Origin: Spirosoma luteum DSM 19990
Lineage (GTDB): Bacteria; Bacteroidota; Bacteroidia; Cytophagales; Spirosomataceae
NCBI RefSeq assembly: GCF_000374065.1
Contig: NZ_KB893245.1
Span: 930,001 to 994,000 of the forward strand
Length of the DNA stretch: 64,000 bases
Direction of reading: 5' to 3'
Shown here in pieces: positions 60,698-64,000 of the stretch; position 1 is the first letter of the stretch; every line of letters begins with the position of its first letter. The notes below the pieces were generated by a model. That model ran no database searches, was not told where the DNA came from, and was given only the letters and a program-made list of their open reading frames with translations. A program made the translations under genes and the position numbers.

Positions 60698-61306
60698 TCA
60701 CACCCGCTCGGAAACTTCTGCCGTAAACCGGGCTTTCTGGCGGAGGCCTTTTTTAAGTTGCCGGAGATAATCTGCCTTGGGGATTTCAATCGCTCCATAC
60801 CGCCGTACGTTGTCGTTGATAAACTGGGTGTCGAGCAGCGTGTATTGTTGCTGGCGCAGAATAAGAATGAGGTGATGAAAGGCAACTTTAGAGGCATTGC
60901 TAACCTGGGAAAACATGGATTCCCCAAAAAAAACGGACCCCATTGCCACTCCATACAACCCACCCACCAGCCGATTGTCTATATACGTTTCAACACTGTG
61001 CGCCAGCCCCATTTCGTGCAGTTCCGTATAGGCATCAACAATCTCATTGGAAATCCAGACGCTGTCATCCTCCGAGCGGGGTACGGAGCAGGCACGCATA
61101 ACATCGGTAAAAGCTGTATCGATACGAATCTCAAACTGGTTCCGGTTCAGAACGGGGCGGAGCGATTTGGCTGGTTTATAGCTGTGAATAGGAATAATGG
61201 CTCGCGGATCGGGCGCGTACCAATATAACGTACCGTCGGCATCGGCCATTGGAAAAATGCCGTTGATATACCCGTAAATCAGGTCGTCGGCGGTCAGTCT
61301 GTTCAT
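60698..61306 (-). CDS. aat: Leucyl/phenylalanyl-tRNA-protein transferase
   Basis: 202 residues. It adds Leu or Phe to N-terminal Arg or Lys, making N-degrons for ClpS/ClpAP. The family signature is seen: DLIYGYINGIFPMAD, YWYAPDPRAIIPIH, SVPRSEDDSVWISNEIVDAYT, GLAHSVETYIDNRLVGGLYG, FFGESMFSQVSNASKVAF and a C-terminal LLDTQFINDNVRRYGAIEI. It lies 115 bp upstream of proB on the same strand; the gap holds weak repeat-like words. Confidence 0.96.
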   Translation of the reverse strand: MNRLTADDLIYGYINGIFPMADADGTLYWYAPDPRAIIPIHSYKPAKSLRPVLNRNQFEIRIDTAFTDVMRACSVPRSEDDSVWISNEIVDAYTELHEMGLAHSVETYIDNRLVGGLYGVAMGSVFFGESMFSQVSNASKVAFHHLILILRQQQYTLLDTQFINDNVRRYGAIEIPKADYLRQLKKGLRQKARFTAEVSERV

Positions 61307-61491
61307 AAAACCAGGGGCGCAGTCGTATCAACAAAGATAAAAAAAACGGGTAGAAAGGTATTGAGTTTGCGAATAGATACACCGAATTTAGAAAACATGG
61401 TTAAAATAATGCCAGAACCCGGTAAAGGCGAAGGCGTACTGTCAGGCATAATTCGGAACTTTGACTATCTGATTTTAACTCGTTTTACTAC

Positions 61492-62397
61492 ATGAACGTT
61501 TCTGTACAATGGGAAGGCGTTTACCCCGCGCTACTGACCCCCTTCACGGCTGATGGCCAGGTCGATTTGCCGCTTTTCGAGAAAAATCTCCACGCTCAAC
61601 TTGATGCGGGTGTTCACGGATTCATCATTGGTGGTTCACTTGGCGAAGCCAGTACCCTGTTGCACGACGAGAAAATGGCGTTGCTAAAGTCGGCACTGGC
61701 GGTGTGCGACGGCAACGTGCCGGTACTGGTCAACATTGCCGAACAGGGTACGAAAGTCGCTATTGGGATAGCAAAAGATGCCGAAGCCAATGGGGCCGAC
61801 GGGCTGATGCTGCTGCCGCCCATGCGCTACCCGGCCGACGCCCGCGAAACAGTAGCGTTTTTTAAGGCCGTAGCGCAGGAAACATCGCTGCCGGTCATGA
61901 TTTATAACAATCCCTACGATTACAAAATCATGACTACCGTAGCCATGTTTGAGGAACTGGCCGAACTGCCCAACATTCAGGCGGTAAAAGAATCGACCCG
62001 CGATCTGACGAATATTACCCGGATGCGGAATGCCTTCGGCAACCGCTTTAAGCTGATGGGCGGTGTGGACACATTGGCACTGGAAGCCCTGTTGCTGGGT
62101 TGTGACGGCTGGGTGGGCGGTCTGGTGGACGCCTTCCCACAGGAAACCGTGGCTATTTACAACCTGGCCAAAGCGGGTCAGGTGGCCGAAGCGCTGGAAA
62201 TATACCGCTGGTTTATGCCGTTATTGGAACTGGATATTCACCCAAAACTGGTACAATACATTAAACTGGCCGCTCAGGCAACGGGCATCGGTTCGGAACA
62301 CGTGCGGGCACCCCGCCTGCCACTCATCGGCGCCGAACGCGAACAGGTGCTGGCTATCATTGAGAAAGCAATGGCGAACCGGCCGGTATTGGTATAA
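61492..62397 (+). CDS. Dihydrodipicolinate synthase family protein, probable hydroxyproline-pathway enzyme
   Basis: 301 residues of the DHDPS/NAL superfamily. Schiff-base Lys166 (IQAVKESTRD), Tyr138 (VMIYNNP), and the IGGSLGEASTL motif at 47-57 are present. The genes that follow are a hydroxyproline epimerase and a FAD-dependent oxidoreductase, so this is probably the deaminase/decarboxylase-type step of D-hydroxyproline breakdown (1-pyrroline-4-hydroxy-2-carboxylate deaminase). The specific reaction is inferred from the neighbours; a plain dapA is unlikely here. Confidence 0.88.
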   Translation: MNVSVQWEGVYPALLTPFTADGQVDLPLFEKNLHAQLDAGVHGFIIGGSLGEASTLLHDEKMALLKSALAVCDGNVPVLVNIAEQGTKVAIGIAKDAEANGADGLMLLPPMRYPADARETVAFFKAVAQETSLPVMIYNNPYDYKIMTTVAMFEELAELPNIQAVKESTRDLTNITRMRNAFGNRFKLMGGVDTLALEALLLGCDGWVGGLVDAFPQETVAIYNLAKAGQVAEALEIYRWFMPLLELDIHPKLVQYIKLAAQATGIGSEHVRAPRLPLIGAEREQVLAIIEKAMANRPVLV

Positions 62398-62408
62398 AGA
62401 GTGAACGT

Positions 62409-62471
62409 GTGAATGAGTGAAAGAGTGGCTGACACGCCAGCTTTCGCTTACTCACAATTTCGCTCATTCAC
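62409..62471. repeat. Degenerate inverted repeat
   Basis: GTGAATGAGTGAAA (62409-62422) and TTTCGCTCATTCAC (62458-62471) are inverted with one mismatch. It is an imperfect relative of the repeats at 42331-42406 and 63488-63543, and lies between two genes on the same strand. Confidence 0.65.
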
Positions 62472-62481
62472 TTTTTAAATT

Positions 62482-63486
62482 ATGGCTGAATTTCATTTTT
62501 TCTGCATCGATGCCCATACCTGCGGTAATCCGGTGCGGGTAGTAACGGGGGGCAGCATTCCGTTTTTGTCCGGCGAAAGCATGAGCGAGAAGCGGCAGCA
62601 CTTCATGCGTGAGTACGACTGGATTCGGCAGGGGCTGATGTTCGAACCGAGGGGGCACGACATGATGTCGGGCAGCATTCTCTATCCACCTACCGACCCC
62701 GCCAATGATGCGGGCGTATTGTTCATCGAAACATCGGGTTGTTTGCCCATGTGCGGGCACGGCACCATTGGGACCGTAACCGTAGCCATCGAGCAGAATC
62801 TGATTACGCCCAAAACGCCGGGCATGCTGAATCTGGAAGTGCCCGCCGGACTGGTTCGAGCGGAGTACGTGCAGGAAGGGAAGAAGGTGACGTCAGTGAA
62901 AATTACCAATATCAAATCGTATTTGGCAGCTGAAAAACTAACCGTTGAATGCCCGGACCTGGGCGAATTGACTGTCGATGTTGCCTACGGTGGTAATTTC
63001 TACGCTATCGTTGACCCGCAGCCTAATTTCCCCGGCCTGGAACACTATAAAGCCGAGCAACTTATTGGCTGGGCGCGGGAAATGCGCCAGCGTATGAACG
63101 AGCATTACACGTTTGTTCATCCCGAAAACCCAACCATCAATGGTCTGAGTCATATCCTCTGGACGGGGAAGCCACTTCAGGAAACCTCCACCGCCCGCAA
63201 CGCCGTTTTTTATGGCGATAAAGCTATCGATCGGTCGCCGTGTGGTACGGGAACGTCGGCCCGGATGGCGCAGTGGTATGCGCAGGGGCGATTGAAGCCG
63301 GGTGATGTCTTTGTACATGAGAGTATTATCGGGTCTATTTTCAACGGGCGAATCGAAGCCGAAACAGCCTTGGCAGGTCAACCCGCCATTGTACCCAGCA
63401 TTGAAGGATGGGCCAGAATACACGGGTATAATCACCTAATTCTGGACGACGAAGACCCCTACGTTCACGGCTTTCAGGTAATCTAA
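62482..63486 (+). CDS. 4-hydroxyproline epimerase (proline racemase family)
   Basis: 334 residues. Proline-racemase fold with two catalytic cysteines expected for an epimerase: Cys91 in GCLPMCGHGTIGT and Cys254 in DRSPCGTGTSARM. The threonine variant seen in dehydratase members is absent, so epimerase activity is expected. It starts FHFFCIDAHTCGNPVRVV, typical of 4-hydroxyproline 2-epimerases. With the neighbouring lyase-type and FAD genes it forms a hydroxyproline catabolic set. Confidence 0.93.
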   Translation: MAEFHFFCIDAHTCGNPVRVVTGGSIPFLSGESMSEKRQHFMREYDWIRQGLMFEPRGHDMMSGSILYPPTDPANDAGVLFIETSGCLPMCGHGTIGTVTVAIEQNLITPKTPGMLNLEVPAGLVRAEYVQEGKKVTSVKITNIKSYLAAEKLTVECPDLGELTVDVAYGGNFYAIVDPQPNFPGLEHYKAEQLIGWAREMRQRMNEHYTFVHPENPTINGLSHILWTGKPLQETSTARNAVFYGDKAIDRSPCGTGTSARMAQWYAQGRLKPGDVFVHESIIGSIFNGRIEAETALAGQPAIVPSIEGWARIHGYNHLILDDEDPYVHGFQVI

Positions 63487-63487
63487 A

Positions 63488-63543
63488 GAGTGAATGAGCG
63501 AAAGAGCGATTGCTCTGGATATCGCTCTTTCGCTCATTCACTC
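63488..63543. repeat. Perfect 23-bp inverted repeat
   Basis: GAGTGAATGAGCGAAAGAGC... (63488-63510) and the exact reverse complement (63521-63543) flank a 10-nt loop. It starts 2 bp after the epimerase stop and ends 16 bp before the next start codon. Arm words GTGAATGAG are shared with the repeats at 42331 and 62409. Confidence 0.9.
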
Positions 63544-63559
63544 ATTCGCTCTTTATAAA

Positions 63560-64000
63560 ATGCACATCGGTATTATTGGCGGAGGAATCATCGGCCTGAG
63601 TTCAGCCTATTATCTGCATAAGGCGGGCCACCGCATAACGGTATTTGACCAGGGACCCATTGCCGATGGGTGTTCTCTTGGTAATGCGGGGATGATTGTG
63701 CCCAGCCATATTATTCCGCTCGCCCAGCCGGGTATGATGGCTAAGGGAATGCGCTGGATGCTGAAATCGACCAGCCCCTTTTATGTGAAACCCCGCTTAA
63801 ACGCGGACCTGATGCGATGGGGCTGGTTATTTTACCGGCACTCGACTCCCGAACACGTAGAACGATCTATTCCACTCCTGCGCGATTTGAGTTTGCTTAG
63901 TAAAACGCTATATCAGGATTTGGCGGCTAATGGTGACCTGGATTTTGAATGGCAGGAACGAGGGCTGTTCATGCTCTATAAAACAGCGGCTGCGGAACGC
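63560..64000 (+). CDS. FAD-dependent D-amino-acid dehydrogenase-like protein (3' end outside window)
   Basis: The frame opens at ATG 63560 and is still open at the window edge (147 codons). The start MHIGIIGGGIIGLSSAYYLH is a DAO-type FAD-binding Rossmann motif (GxGxxG), followed by VFDQGPIADGCSLGNAGMIV, typical of D-amino-acid dehydrogenases. In the hydroxyproline setting it should oxidise D-hydroxyproline made by the epimerase. The C-terminal part is not visible. Confidence 0.9.
   Translation, partial: MHIGIIGGGIIGLSSAYYLHKAGHRITVFDQGPIADGCSLGNAGMIVPSHIIPLAQPGMMAKGMRWMLKSTSPFYVKPRLNADLMRWGWLFYRHSTPEHVERSIPLLRDLSLLSKTLYQDLAANGDLDFEWQERGLFMLYKTAAAER

Overview
The window looks like a chromosomal segment of a Bacteroidota, order Cytophagales, probably Spirosoma or a close relative; this is inference from gene content, no marker RNA gene is present. 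Signs are the family mix (EboD/E/F, TIGR01777, DUF4403, DUF1080, RraA-like secreted proteins, zinc-finger/CarboxypepD_reg membrane protein), the near absence of Shine-Dalgarno sequences, moderate G+C, and long intergenic palindromes. No tRNA, rRNA, CRISPR array or intact insertion sequence was seen.

Layout. 1-6129: a type I restriction-modification operon (hsdR cut by the window edge, hsdM, hsdS) with a DUF559 endonuclease-like gene inserted between hsdR and hsdM and bracketed by two 90-bp nested palindromes, followed by a DUF6508-like gene. 6130-8754: a decayed stretch with a methyltransferase C-terminal relic, a gene with an in-frame stop, a frameshifted response-regulator relic and small secreted or membrane proteins. 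8755-12861: single-domain response regulator and dnaE. 12974-14293: minus-strand defence-like group (AbiEii-type toxin, DUF6922-like antitoxin, PD-(D/E)XK nuclease fragments). 14494-16641: MarR/DinB/DUF4442/serine hydrolase operon behind a perfect 20-bp palindrome. 17435-23572: SDR, glycosyltransferase and eboD-eboE-eboF.

23612-45972: ordinary metabolic and envelope genes (SMP-30, SDR, UlaG-like hydrolase, FG-GAP protein, ArfB, DUF1080, MFS transporter, zinc alcohol dehydrogenase, FAD/Fe-S oxidoreductase, M28 peptidase, TIGR01777). They include an amber-interrupted gene at 30256-30732 and a sugar-acid-like group with an enolase-superfamily dehydratase and two tandem RraA-like proteins. 46051-57485: PpiD-like foldase, TolC, amidohydrolase, LD-carboxypeptidase, DinB, DUF4403, MtfA-like peptidase and a hydantoinase/carbamoylase-type amidase.

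57607-64000: a proline-centred region. proB and proA are separated by a TumE/TumA-like toxin-antitoxin pair that is tightly coupled to proA. Upstream lies aat, and divergently from it a probable 4-hydroxyproline catabolic set (DHDPS-like deaminase/lyase, 4-hydroxyproline epimerase, FAD-dependent D-amino-acid oxidase) that runs off the window.

The strongest leads for something little described are the palindrome-DUF559-palindrome unit inside the hsd operon and the toxin-antitoxin pair built into the proBA operon.
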